From: Pectinophora gossypiella
Taxonomy: Eukaryota; Arthropoda; Insecta; Lepidoptera; Gelechiidae
NCBI RefSeq assembly: GCF_024362695.1
Contig: NC_065413.1
Span: 16,403,511 to 16,467,510, forward strand
DNA: 64,000 nucleotides
Reading direction: 5' to 3'
The position numbers were made by a program, and so were the translations under genes. Below the pieces are notes generated by a model that was given only the letters and a program-made list of their open reading frames with translations, did not search any database and was not told the origin of the DNA. Shown here in pieces: positions 42,201 through 53,139 of this stretch (the first letter of the stretch is position 1; every line of letters begins with the position of its first letter).

Positions 42201-45200
42201 TTGTAAGATCATTGAGAGGTGATAATTAGCTACCTTAATAATTCTTCACACTTCTTCTTCTTTATCTCGATTATGCCCGACCTCACCAACCCTGATGTCA
42301 GAGTAATTATTAAGGAACCAAGTACCTCTGAGAACGTTTAGGACGCTTGTCACGTTTGATGAAAATTAATTTTGTGCAATAATTACATTTTTTACTTTTA
42401 TTTTAACTTCTTGGTGTTTAGTTTTTGTTATTACATATAGCATTTCTGCATCCTATACATAAATATAATATCATAAGTGAGATCAGGGTGGTTAAAATGT
42501 CCACGTCGAAGCAATTTATCTAAGAAAGCAATATTACTATTTGACAGTTTTATATGCGCAAATGTCAAATTGCAATATTGCTTTCTTGGAGGAATTGCTT
42601 CGATTTGGCCATTTTAACCCCTCAGAACAGCAAGTATTCTTCTTCCCTTTGTCTCTGTCTCTCGTCATCAAACTCACCTTTCACATAATATCCTTCTTCC
42701 ATTTGCTTGACCCCTGACATGTCATCTTCTCTTGCTTCTTCCACATTCATTTTAGTTCAGAGTAGATTTACTAAAGCTTTTATTAAATTTAGTCAATGTA
42801 CGTTCTCCTACGTCTTCCTCTGCCAACCATACCAACAAGTTTCGCCATATTAACCACTTTCGTAATCATATTATCCTTGACTATTGAAATAATTTCAGAG
42901 AACCCGAGTCGCTATAGACTCTCCAGTCCACGAACTTCTGAAGCAGGAGTTGGAAGCCGTCCACATGTCAGCTTACCTGTTCAACGTCACCAACGCTGAG
43001 CGTTTCATGTCGGGCGAAGACCAGAAACTGAAGGTCGAGGAGGTCGGGCCCTTTACTTATAGGTATGTAGGTAAGGATGATGAATGCAGAAGGATTGTCA
43101 CTTAAAAGATAAATAAAATTGAAATGTGTGCGATTTGCATACACAGTGATACATACGTTTGCACACGCACGCACAATATACAGTTACAATTCTGCTTAAT
43201 ATACATACATACTTAAATACATAGAAGGGGGGTTAAAATGGCCACATCGAAGCAATTAATCTAAGAAAGCAATATTGCAATTTGACATTTGCGCATATAA
43301 ATAAATAGCAATATTGCTTTCTTAGATTAATTGCTTCGATGTGGCCATTTTAACCCCAAGATCTCTATTTCCCTTTGGGGTAGGCAAAGACCATGGTATT
43401 CCACTTACTACGATCCTGACGCACCACTTTCGCTTCTTCCACTGTCATCAAGGTATTCATGGATGCTCGCCAGTGTACGCCAGACGCGCACTACGAGTTT
43501 TTCGCCGCGCGGCAGAAAAGAGCAGCGGCATAATGTCGCACTGTAATACTGCGCCGCTGCGGTGGCTCTGCCGTCAAGTGCGCGCAATACAATTTAAAAC
43601 TGTTTGGTACAGTATTACAGTGCGACATTATGCCGCTGTTTTCTGCCGCGCGGCCAAAAACTCGTAGTGCGCGTCTGGCCTTAGAGTACTCTTAACCTAT
43701 ACAAAATTACGTAATTCTTGTTAAGCTACTTTTATTTGTTTAGTTTTTTAATTGGTTTGGACACGTAGAGCGGATGAAGGTTTCGGCCAAGTAGTTATCC
43801 GGCCAAGTAGTTAATGCCATCTGCGGCAAATCTACAATAAGTCACGTCAAAAAAAGCGGATGAAGGATAATAGGATTACGAAAGCGGTATGTAAAGCGAA
43901 GGTTGGTGGTAGGGCGTATATTGACCAAATTGATATCCTTGGAAAAGGTTTAATACGGTCTACTCTGAACCGGCGTGCGTGTATGAAACGATTGAGAGAA
44001 GTGTGTCAGGATCGAAGTAAATGGAATTTCATAGTCTCTGCTCACCCCAGTGGGAAATAGGCGTGAGTTTATGTATGTATATGTGTAGTTTTATTTGTGA
44101 GTCGCCTTAGAGACTCATTGACCGTGGACTGATCAGTGTTTGTCGTTCGTCGCTCTGCATGCTAAGCAAGGGAGAGACTTTCAAGTAGACTATTCGATGT
44201 TAGATACTCGTATATTCCGAGGTTACTTTGTCTTAAAAGAAATTAAAATTCTTTGAAGAAATTAGTTTTAAGTAAAAGATCGTACGTGATTGGTTGTAAC
44301 GATAATAACTTCAAGAGATTTAAACAATAAAAAGAAAAGAGACTTAAGTATATTATGAAGAATATATTTCGTTTTCGAGATCGTTAGAGAATAAAACAAA
44401 ATGTAATACATGTGAATTCTATGCTATGGCTATAGCAACACATTACACCATACGACCGAATAATCTGTAAGTAAGTAGGTATTTATTTACAAAAATAACT
44501 TTGGAAATGTCACAATCATAATGTAGAATTGAATATATTTCTAAACTTACTGGTATACATTATGTGAGTAAAATTATACTATTAGTATATTTTTGAGAAA
44601 GATACATTCAGAGGTGTATACCTCATAAGTATTTGTGACTTAACCTGTAATCGTGCTCGTTTTCCGTTCGGGTTGGAAGGTCAGACACGCAGTCTGACCT
44701 GAGTACTTAGTTCATCTTGCGATGGACGTAACTCTGGATACTCCAATTGGAATATATAGTAATGAGCTTATTGTGTTATGTAAATAAAATATTCCCTCCT
44801 CCTCAACTACTCTATAACCCTGACACCAGGGTTGATGAGGCTTGTATTCCATCTCACAATCCACACGATAAGAAGAACCCCTATATAACATGTTCCAGGG
44901 AGCTCCGTTCGAATGAGGACCTGGAGATAGACACAGATGAAGGCGTGGTGCGCTACTCTCCGAAGATCACGCCCGTCTTCTCGCCTGAGGAGTCCATCGC
45001 TGATCCTCACAATGTCACCGTGGCCCTGCCTAATATTGCACTGTTGGTATGGTTACACTGCTTTCCGGGTTATTTTTTATTCTGCTTCTTCTATCGTGTG
45101 GGTTATGCATGACCAACCTCATCAACCCTAGTATCAGGGTTATTATTGAGCCTCCAAAGGCCCCTGACGGGACTCAAGTAACGACTACGTACTTACATTA

Positions 45201-48200
45201 GTCAGTAAGTAGTACAGACCAACGGGTTAGCGTGCCTTCCGATGCACGGATCATCTTACTTCTGGACAATCAGGTGACCAGCCTGCAATGTCCTAACCAA
45301 ACTAGGGGTCACAAAGTGATTTGTCCCCACCGGGATTCGAACCTATTTCGCTCAACCACCGGAGTAACGGAAACTTTGATGGACGATTCAGACTATGATT
45401 CTGAGTTGATATCAAGTGGATTTTTAGTCGCAAAAGTATAAAAACACAAACATTTCCATAAATTTTCCGACAGGAAATTCCACTTGATATCAACTCAGAA
45501 TCTTGGTCTGAATCATCTTCCTTAGTATTGGTTACGGTGTCACTATCACCGTGTTTAATAATGTTCTTTATTACTACAGACGTAGTTCTCTCTCTGTCTC
45601 TCTCTAGCCTGTAGTGTATCAAACATCTCTATCCCTACTTTCCAGACGATGGTATCAATGATGAGCGAATACCCATTCCTGTCGCGCATGGGCTTCAACA
45701 TGCTGACCATGCAGCTCGGGACCAAGGCCTTAGTGACCATGTCCGCCCACGACTACCTGTGGGGGTACAACGAGTCGCTCATAACCGTGGGGAACACCTT
45801 TATGCCAGGATGGATCAGCTTTGATACCATGGGGTTGATGGACAGGGTATGTTTTGTAAGGTGTATTTTTTGTTTACTTCCCTGCTTAGCAGAGAATAGC
45901 CGAAATATCTAATCGTGAAATTGCTTTAAAGAATTGTAAAGGCACCGTACTTACTTTTGCACATTATTTTGTTTAGTTTTATCAGAGAAAAATAAAAAAT
46001 AGGAAAAGGCTAACTCAGACGAGACTTGAACCCGCTGCTCTTCTCAAGCTGGGACACCACCGGGTCCCGAGTCCAAGTTTCTTTAAGTACTGTTGAGTGC
46101 TGTAAATTCAAAAATCCAGTAGTCTTATCATATATCCTCCAATAACTCTAAGCGGGTGTCCTCTTCAAGTTGTTCAGCAATTTAAATATTTGGGTCACTG
46201 GGTCACGGATACTTTAAAGGACGATGTAGACTTGGAAAGGGAACGCAGAGCACTGTCTATCAGGGGTAATATGCTAGCACGTAGGTTTGCACGATATTCT
46301 TACGAGGTGAAGGTTACCCTGTTCAAAAGCTATTGCCAGAGTTTATACACGTGCAACCTTCGGATCAATTACACCAAAAAGACCTTCAGTGCTCTGCGCG
46401 TTCAATATAATAACGCCTTCAGGGGGTTGTTGGGGCTGCCCTGGCGCTGCAGGGCCTCGGGGATGTTCGCCTCCTGGAGCACTGATGGCTTCCAGGCTGT
46501 TCTACGCAAGCGCGTGGCTTCTCTGTGGGAGCGAGTGCGGGGCAGCAGCAACAGTCTCCTGAAGGTGGTCTCACAAAGGATGGACAGTCCCATCCTCACT
46601 CACTGGATGTACATGCATGTGACATCCAATGAAAATTATAAATTTTACTAACTTAGATATAATCTTCTATTACTAACAAAATATGGATAAATATCTGAAA
46701 ATAAAATATTTCATTCATTCATTCATATAACATAACATAACGCCTGTATTCCCGATGGGGTAGGCAGAGTTGTACAATATTACACACCCATTCTCATAAA
46801 ATCCAATTTTGTGGTTTAGATCCCGAACCGAGATTCGAAGTCATGACACTGCCATGTAAGTCACGGATTAAAAACCTATGCTGTCTTCTCAACAGCTGTA
46901 CGACAAGAACGTCCCATACCGGCTGGAGGTGGGCGCGACCAACGCAGACAAGTTCCAAATCAAGACCCTCAACAAGCTGGGCGGCCTCAGAATGTGGGGA
47001 TACGAGGATCCCAGCCTACGGTGAGTTGGTCACGATACAATCATTTCTAGGTCTTTCAAATATTCTTCCTCTCAGACGACGCCCTGAGCCGAGGTTCGCG
47101 CCCAACCGTGCGCCGGGCACCCTCAGGCCTGTAGTCTTAAATTTTGTACCGGGAGAGCCCTCAACGCTCCCCATTTGTCCGGCCAAATAGTTAATGCCAT
47201 CTGCGGCAAATCTACAATAAGTCAAGTCAAAAAAAAAAAACATTGCTAGCAGAAGCTTGTACCTCTTAGCATTGCTGATATAGACGTTCTGCACTCCCGC
47301 ACCAGATAAGTGGACACGAACAATTTGGGTTAAAAACTGTGTTTCGATAAACTGTTATCCGACAGGAATTAGGCAGCTAAATTACTCAATCGTATAATAA
47401 TATTTTATGTTTATTTAAAAAAAAGTCTAGGGCTTTGTGCCGAGGTTTTTCTTGCAGCTTCTTTTCCCTGGCTATACAGGTTGTTAGAACCTACAATAGT
47501 TTTAGGCGGATGAGACGTTCGTTATGTAAAAATGGACGATTCAAAGTGTAACTCTGTTACCTACTGAATAAAGATATTTTTGAATTTGAATTTTGAAATT
47601 TTGTCCGATCAAATGATTAATGGCATTCGGCAAATCCACAATTTCACGTCAGAAAGACCATAAATAACATGAAAAAAAAAACGAAATTTCGAAATTTAAA
47701 AAAGAGAGTTAAAAAGTAAGTAAGATTTGGTAATATAAAGCTTACCATAAGTTTTGCGCCTTTTTCACATCACTGGACATGATCGGCCAACTGGCGATAT
47801 AAACGAAGTCAATGCAAACGAATTCGCGGGCGTAAAATGCAATCTTTAAAAATTTCTTTAAAAATTTAATTAAAAATAATATCTTTAAAAATTTCCTTCC
47901 CAGAACCAAATGCAACAGCTTCGAAAACGCCTACGAAGGTATTGGCTACCCAACCGACCTCTCCCCGTCTACCCCTGTCAGGATCTTCCGTAACGTCCTC
48001 TGCCGCATGCTGGAGCTGGACTTCCACCACACCATGACCATGGAGTACGGGGCTCAGGCACTGGTGTACAAGATCAGCAATAGGACCTTTGCCAACGGGT
48101 GTGACAAGAACTGCACCTGTATGAAGGGGATCTGTATTGAGGGGCTCTCCGATATCTCGCCTTGTTTCTATAGTGAGTCTATATTTTGAAGTTCTTTTAG

Positions 48201-51115
48201 TCTAATTCTAGTCCTGAATAAGCGTTGCTCCGTAACCCGCTAAGGTATAAAAGGAAAGCGCGCGAAAAGTATTTTTTTTTTTTAATTTATTATGCAAATT
48301 ATTTTTTTTACATTATAATAACGTTCACCAGCACGCAAACCATTAAAATTTATCTGTTCTAGGGAGTCGTGTACTAAACTAAGCACTTAAAATAACATAA
48401 TGGTGCTAATTCCTGTAAATACCATCTAATTTTATTTTAAGTTATATCTGTCATTTTCTTATCCGCCGAAAAGGAAAGGGACGGGTAATCGACAAGCATA
48501 AAATTTATGGAACACACGTCAATTTTAAGCACAAATCTAAACCAACCGTCTAAAAATTTTACATCCGTCAATAACCCCACACATTTATTTACTCATTCTT
48601 CCTAAAATTAAAAGCTGTGAATCATCCGTCCCTTTCCTTTTCGACGGATATAAAAATGACGGATATAACTTAAAATAAAATTAGGCGGTGTCTGCGGGAA
48701 TCGGGGCCAATATAGGCGTAATAATATGAAATACTTAATAAAAAATAAAATAATAGTAACAAAATAAAACAAAGGATCTTATTCTAAGGTTAGTTTTTGG
48801 AATTAATTACAACCTAGTTGATCGGACTAGTAGTGCGACTTAAGTTTATTTTTAACATTTTTGGAATCCTCAAATAAGATTTGAGGATCCCTTGGCAGTT
48901 CGTTAACAAATGTAGGTACTACAGAATTCAGCATTCTACTTCCATAAAAGTTTTTAGTCTTAGGTAATTTATATTTACAATATCCAATATTTCTCAAATT
49001 TAGTGCACGTTCTCTTTTGATTGCATGTTCTGTAACACATTGCCTTCTGTAAGTATTTTAAATTTAAATGTATCTCCCTCGCACTTGTGAATTAGAAACA
49101 TCTGGGGTGTGCTAATGGCAAAAAACTTATGACGCATCCAATATAACAAAACCGGGTGATCAAGTCATTAAATTCCATCGAAAATATTATAATTTTCGGA
49201 TGAATAAATATTTATAACAACTATAGTATATTCAAATGTTTTATTAAGAAGATGAATTATTTAAATAGAATATGAAAATCAAAATCATTCTCTTCCTGTT
49301 CAAATATCAGGATCATAGTTATTAAATAACTTGTAATATATACCTAAATTGATAAAAAATGTGTTGCTGTTGAACTTTCTTGTCATTTCCTCTTCTCAGC
49401 CATGACACCTTGCCAAACGACGTAGATTCAAGAATGTTAAATTGACCTTCGACAACTTTATTCATGGTAATAACCTTGAATAAATTATTCTGATTTCTTT
49501 ATCTTTATAATTTATGTTTTTATTGCAGATCTTCCACTGGCAGTTTCCAATGCGCACTTCCTGTATGGAGGACCCGAGTTGTTTGAGCGCATTGAGGGTC
49601 TGCAGCCGGATGAGGAGAAACATGGCAGTGAGTTCTTCATTGAACCTGTAAGTATACAATGATTTTCCAATATTGGTATCCTAAGCAAAGAATAACGAAC
49701 AATACTACGTATAGAAAGGCAACTCTCCGCTCCTCACCAGCGGCTGAGCTAGGTCTTGTGTACGATAACGTCAATGTGTAAAAAGTGTATGAAGTGTCCG
49801 ATGTGTGTCCTAAATTACATCCTCTGTCGAACGGCCTCTCTGTTTCCGTGGCTGAGCGTTCGGCATACGATCCGGAGGTCTCGGGTTTGAATTCCGTTGG
49901 GGTCAAATCACTTTACGATCCCTAATTTGATTAGGACATTGCAGGCCGATCATCCGATTATCCGAAAGCAAGATGATCTACGCTTCGGAGGGCAGTTGGT
50001 CCCAGCTACTAAGATACTTCTAATGCTAGTGAATGCGTAGTTTAAGGAATATTTAAATTGTTCTAGAAAGTCGGTGCTGTCCTGAAGACATCATTTTCCA
50101 TCCAAGTGAACATAGTTCTCGGAGACGTGCGCTACAACGAACAGGCGAGGAGGTTTGCTGACATGGCGCTGCCAGTGGGGTATTTTAAAATTGTAAGTTC
50201 CTGTAAATTATAATTATAGAAATAGAAGGAGGTAATTTTCACTAACAGCATTGGCTCGACCGCTAAAGACGGTGATACGACCACCTACGCGCGCGGTCCG
50301 GCGTGGTTAGGTTATTTCATCTTGCGATAGATGTACTACTACTACCCCATTGGGATGTATTCGTGAGCTAATGTCATGTTATGTTAATAATACATATATA
50401 AACTCAAGCCTATTTCCCACCGGGGTAAGCAGAGACTATGGAATTCCATTTGCTTCGTTTTTGACACACTTCTCTTGCTTCATAGAAGTAAAATAAAGAT
50501 AAGTGGCCCATTCAGTGATTGGTAAGTCACTGCCTGTTCATTTTCTCCATGTTTGTTTCAACATTGGTCGTGCAGATGCCATAATCCCCCATAGCTGTAG
50601 TATCCCGGTCCACTAACCCCAATAGCTCAGTTGTTGCCATAAATTATGCAATAGTCGTAAACGAACTGAGGATTGTCTTTGGGTGTACTCCTGAAGGAAG
50701 TGGCGACGGAAAATTCCACTTGATATTAACTCTGAATCATCCCCCTCAGTACTCTAGGTAAAACCTGTGCTGAAAGTACCAGCTGTCTCCCATTGACACA
50801 TTAATATTCATAACGGTTTGAGCGAAGTTGTGATACACGATACAATCGCTCCAGGTGCAGCCAGATCTGCCGGAGCTCAACAAAGCTGAGATGAGGATGC
50901 TCTACATCACTGGCCCGTACATCGCGCTGGGTCTTCAGGTAGCATTCTCCCTCGTCGGTGTCATACTTCTGGTGTTCGCGATGCGACTGCTCTACTGGAA
51001 TTGGATATGCTCGGAAGGTCGAGGAATCGCCTTCCAAATCCCTGATGAAGGAAAGAAGGTCCCTATTTTAAGCGTTGAGTCCCCGTTGATGAGAACGGAA
51101 AGCTATTTAGGATAA
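39256..51115 (+). CDS. CD36-family class B scavenger receptor, 10 coding exons, complete
   Basis: Exons: 39256-39304, 42005-42099, 42899-43062, 44899-45046, 45646-45846, 46896-47020, 47904-48172, 49529-49647, 50067-50192, 50855-51115. All introns are GT/AG, phases agree, total 1557 bases (518 residues), usual for the family. Layout: short cytosolic N-terminus; membrane segment about residues 19-36; large lumenal or extracellular domain with the hallmark YLFNVTNAERF and VEEVGPFTYRE blocks; the cysteine cluster CDKNCTCMKGICIEGL...SPC (exon 7) that forms the family's disulfides; N-glycosylation sequons (NVT, NRT, NCT); second membrane segment about 450-475; and a cytosolic tail of about 40 residues. 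CD36 proteins bind or take up lipids, lipoproteins and dying cells, and in insects also carotenoids or pheromones; the ligand here cannot be told. The ATG at 39256 is chosen because TGA and TAA lie in frame just upstream. A tandem paralogue begins at 60.9 kb. Confidence 0.93.
39336..39661 (+). mobile_element. SINE family S1, near full length, in CD36-gene intron 1
   Basis: Head GGTCCAGTGGTTGAGCATTG, box B-like GAGTTCGATTCCC, body and tail to CACACGATAATAGAAG. Starts about 30 bases after the exon 1 donor, on the same strand as the gene. Confidence 0.85.
39924..39995 (+). mobile_element. half of a family T palindromic MITE
   Basis: Left arm only: GGGGGGTTCAAAGGGCCACA through GCAATTTGACATTTGCGCAT. 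Full hairpin copies are at 42486-42622, 43227-43357 and 52802-52961. Confidence 0.6.
40010..41130. other. AT-rich intron DNA without recognisable features
   Basis: Very AT-rich (long runs of TAATA and TTTAT). No repeat family of this window, no open frame of note, and no exon is required by the reading phase. Confidence 0.45.
41137..41407 (-). mobile_element. SINE family S3, minus strand, head truncated
   Basis: Left end is the reverse GAT tail (ATCATCATCATCAGCCCATT). The right end stops inside the head at CGCAGACCGAGCGCG, so the last 25 bases of the tRNA-like part are missing. Confidence 0.8.
41622..41990 (-). mobile_element. family N repeat, the longest copy here, just upstream of CD36 exon 2
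   Basis: Starts with the reverse poly(A) (TTTTTTTTTTGACGTGAC) and ends with the 5' part GATCGTATGTACG. Ends only about 15 bases before the acceptor region of exon 2 at 42005, so the branch point of that intron may lie in or beside it. Confidence 0.7.
42486..42622. mobile_element. family T palindromic MITE
   Basis: Outer arms TTAAAATGTCCACGTCGAAG and CTTCGATTTGGCCATTTTAA, inner arms AAGAAAGCAATATT and GCAATATTGCTTTCTT. About 137 bp, nearly all in a hairpin. More diverged between arms than the next copy. Confidence 0.75.
43227..43357. mobile_element. family T palindromic MITE, near-perfect hairpin
   Basis: Starts GGGGTTAAAATGGCCACATC and ends with the exact mirror GATGTGGCCATTTTAACCCC; inner arms ATCTAAGAAAGCAATATTGC mirror as well. 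Only a short AT-rich loop with GCGCATATAAATAAATA remains unpaired. In intron 3 of the CD36-family gene. Confidence 0.8.
43479..43680. mobile_element. foldback element with about 70-bp arms
   Basis: Left arm GCCAGACGCGCACTACGAGT... pairs with right arm ...ACTCGTAGTGCGCGTCTGGC. The arms (43479-43550 and 43608-43680) include GCCGCGCGGC and ATAATGTCGCACTGTAATAC with mirrors; the 55-60 base core is GC-rich. Non-coding, a different family from T and G. Confidence 0.75.
43735..44060 (+). pseudogene. LINE C-terminal fragment interrupted by a family N insertion
   Basis: Before the insert the frame gives FGHVERMK; after it continues KDNRITKAVCKAKVGGRAYI and ends CQDRSKW...PSGK at a TAG. The insert (43781-43854) is the poly(A) end of family N and is flanked by AGCGGATGAAGG on both sides. 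A decayed retrotransposon tail, not a host gene. Confidence 0.7.
44065..44898. other. rest of CD36-gene intron 3
   Basis: AT-rich, with an S4 SINE scrap at 44640-44700, a GTACTTAGTTCATCTTGCG repeat at 44702-44775 (also at 10967-11012 and 50308-50390), and an S1 tail at 44813-44877 that ends about 20 bases before the exon 4 acceptor. Confidence 0.5.
45084..45364 (-). mobile_element. SINE family S1, minus strand, in intron 4
   Basis: Reverse copy: tail CTTCTTCTATCGTGTGGG, box B mirror GGGATTCGAACC, and a decayed head. Lies 38 bases after exon 4. Confidence 0.75.
45365..45556. mobile_element. family C MITE, hairpin type
   Basis: GATTCTGAGTTGATATCAAG (45400-45419) mirrors CTTGATATCAACTCAGAATC (45484-45503). 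The ends are GTAACGGAAACTTT and GGTTACGGTGTCACTATCAC. Confidence 0.7.
46005..46075 (-). repeat. tRNA-like SINE head, minus strand
   Basis: The minus strand has a box B-like GGGTTCAAGTCTCG and a GGTGGTGTCCCAGC segment at a tRNA-like spacing. No closing acceptor stem. Treated as a SINE or tRNA relic. Confidence 0.4.
46170..46652 (+). pseudogene. non-LTR retrotransposon reverse transcriptase, C-terminal part
   Basis: An open frame of about 155 codons encoding FKYLGHWVTDTLKDDVDLE, then RRALSIRGNMLARRFARYS, YTCNLRINYTKK, LRVQYNNAFRGLLGLPW and SQRMDSPIL, and ending in TAA at 46649-46651. This is the region after the catalytic domain of RTE-like reverse transcriptases. The 5' part is missing, so it is a 5'-truncated insertion in intron 5 of the CD36-family gene, same strand. 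It is open over its whole length, so it is probably not very old. Confidence 0.8.
47045..47240 (+). mobile_element. family N repeat, 3' half with long poly(A)
   Basis: Starts at CTTTCAAATATTCTTCCTC, 25 bases after the exon 6 donor, and ends TCAAGTCAAAAAAAAAAAAC. Lacks the 5' half. Confidence 0.7.
48402..48711. mobile_element. family L MITE, in CD36-gene intron 7
   Basis: Full copy with both inverted ends. By eye it differs from the copy at 58172-58476 at only about a dozen positions in 310, much closer than either is to the other copies. Confidence 0.75.
48720..49528. other. rest of CD36-gene intron 7
   Basis: AT-rich. No repeat family of this window and no coding signal was recognised. The phases of exons 7 and 8 join, so no exon is missing. 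Confidence 0.45.
49839..50011 (+). mobile_element. SINE family S1, 5' half
   Basis: Head TTTCCGTGGCTGAGCG..., box B-like GGGTTTGAATTCC, then body to TTGGTCCCAGCTAC. Tail missing. It stops about 55 bases before exon 9. 49680-49745 before it is a scrap of another retroelement tail (CTCCGCTCCTCACCAGCGGC). Confidence 0.65.
50193..50854. other. CD36-gene intron 9 with small repeat scraps
   Basis: Contains the TTATTTCATCTTGCGATAG repeat (50308-50390), a reverse LINE scrap (50398-50490) and a family C end (50697-50757, ATTCCACTTGATATTAACTC). Nothing else was seen. Confidence 0.5.
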
Positions 51116-51906
51116 CGAAGGGTTTTGGGAAGAAAGTGGTGAAATATAGACTCTGCGAGTCAGAAATTTATTTTGGGATCTTGCAATAGGATCAATCGCT
51201 ATTGAGGGCGTTGATCTGTAAAACTGTTGTCTCTTTCTAATAGGGCACTTTAGAAAAAATACTATGTTAGCTACACTTAACACTAATAGATCTAGTTTGA
51301 GAACTCATAATTGACACAAATGAACTATTTGTAATAATGCGGTAAAGGTGTAGGTTACAAGGCGACAAGTGTCGCGGGGTTCGCTAATCTGATTATCGAC
51401 TTGATAAATGTACATAGAGATAGCTGCGTAAAATTGATTATATTAACAATCCCCGCGATATTCGTCGCCTCTGTTTTAATAGCACGCACCGTGCCGCGAG
51501 GGCTGGTATTTTAACAGTCAATTTGAGACAAGTAAATAAGTGTAAATTATTGGACTGTTTTGGATGAGGTGTTTGGTGTAACATGTTTCTATTTTTTTAA
51601 ATGACAACTATGATTATAGTGTATACTTACTGTATAGTTTTAATTATAACGGGTGATACTAGTTTAGTTTAAGGTGTACGGTCACGAGCATTAATATGTA
51701 TACACTTTGGTACCATATCACATTAACTTTTTTGACAAATTGAACTGTAAGTCTCACTAAATGTCAAATATGTTAGTGCGACAGAGTCCTAAAGTACCCA
51801 ACATTATATTGCTCTTGACTGTACAACAAAAGGACAGATCAAAACATTGTATTTTTATTACATTTAATAGTGAGTTATTATAATAGTTCTGTATGCATGA
51901 CATGAC
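51116..51906 (+). other. 3'UTR and downstream DNA of the CD36-family gene, with two small MITEs
   Basis: 51359-51472 has inverted ends (AAGGCGACAAGTGTCGCGGG against CCCGCGATATTCGTCGCCTC). 51676-51824 is a full family G MITE. Where the transcript ends was not decided; no single poly(A) signal stands out. Confidence 0.5.
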
Positions 51907-52216
51907 GAGCTCGGTGGCGCAGCGGTTAACGCGCTCGGTCTGCAAAAGTTGCTTTACTTCAACAATCGCAGTAAAGCAACTTTTGCAGAGGCCGGTCATA
52001 GGATGGGTGACCACAAAAAAAGTTTTCATCTCGAGCTCCTCCGTGCTTCGGAAGGCACGTTAAGCCGTTGGTCCCGGCTGCATTAGCAGTCGTTAATAAC
52101 CATCAATTCGCACTGGGCCCACGTGATGGTTTAAGGCCCGATCTCCCTATCCATCCATAGGGAAGGCTCGTGCCCGCCCCAGCAGTGGGGACGTTAATGG
52201 GCTGATGATGATGATG
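51907..52216 (+). mobile_element. SINE family S3 with an internal hairpin
   Basis: Complete head and GAT tail. Unlike the other copies, which read CTGCGATTGTTGAAGTAAAG, the region after the head contains a reversed duplicate, giving 19-base perfect arms (51940-51958 and 51970-51988) around an 11-base loop. GCATGACAT before and GCATGGCAT after the element may be a target duplication. Confidence 0.8.
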
Positions 52217-52801
52217 CATGGCATACACTGGGGGATAAAAGCTTGTCTACATCTACTTGGAAAGTACCTTTTTATTTTTAAAAAGCGAGCAAAATATGCA
52301 CTTACTATCCCATTATTTTATACTTTACTATTAACTTATTTTTTCTCATTTGAAAAAGCCCTTAATTTATAACGGTAACTGGGAAATTTCCTAGAGGTAA
52401 CACCAGAGCTTGTAAACTTATATAAGATGGGTATGGTTAATTGCACTATTATTTCTTGGCTAAATCATCGTCTTGCGACTAATATTCTATTTTTACTTAT
52501 ATGTATCATTGTATGTACGTATATATTTATAGTAATATATAATTAATTAATTAATTTATTTATTTTTCTCTTATTTTATTTTACGTTTTTGCGCGCTACA
52601 CTGCAGCTGTACAAGTGTACTATATCCTCTGCCGAAGGTTGTCTGGAAGAGATCGCTCTTAGTGATAAGGCCGCCTTTGCCCACCTTAGAATAAGTTTAT
52701 CCTGTAAATGTTTTGTGAATTTCTTTGCATTACATTGTTTTTATTATAATTATTATTATGGGTCGTAGAACCACTGCATTAGAGAATCACCCTGAAGATC
52801 A
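52217..52801. other. intergenic DNA with a LINE-type tail
   Basis: About 52620-52720 has GGTTGTCTGGAAGAGATCGC and GTGATAAGGCCGCCTTTG, a retroelement 3' tail that recurs diverged at 61395-61440. Remainder AT-rich. Confidence 0.45.
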
Positions 52802-52961
52802 GGGGGGTTAAAATGGCCACATCGACGCAATTCAGCTAAGAAAGCAATATTGCTATTTGACATTTGTTTGCATTTCGCACTTACTTTTACATGCGCAAAT
52901 GTCAAATTGCAATATTGCTTTCTTAGATTAATTGCTTCGATGTGGCCATTTTAACCCCCCA
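52802..52961. mobile_element. family T palindromic MITE
   Basis: Starts GGGGGGTTAAAATGGCCACA and ends TGTGGCCATTTTAACCCCCC, with inner arms AGCTAAGAAAGCAATATTGC/GCAATATTGCTTTCTTAG. The loop is longer than in the other copies, with CATTTGTTTGCATTTCGCAC inserted. Confidence 0.8.
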
Positions 52962-53139
52962 GATGTTAATTATTTATGCTATTTTGATGTGATACTGTTG
53001 GTTGTGGAATAAATACATTTTGATTTGTGAACTATTTATTAAAGTTACAAATAAACTGCTTGTAAAACAAGAATGGTTGTATGAATTAGCTATGTTGAGG
53101 AAAATAAAGAATATTTTTTAGAGCTGTTATTGAGTCGAA

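Noticed and set aside
44747..45112. 121-codon open frame over CD36 exon 4
   Set aside because: Its middle is the real exon 4 (44899-45046) in frame; the ends run into intron and SINE sequence beyond the splice sites. It is counted as part of the spliced gene only.
46190..46651. host gene exon within the CD36 intron
   Set aside because: The peptide is reverse-transcriptase C-terminal sequence without splice sites in a useful phase; it is a LINE fragment.
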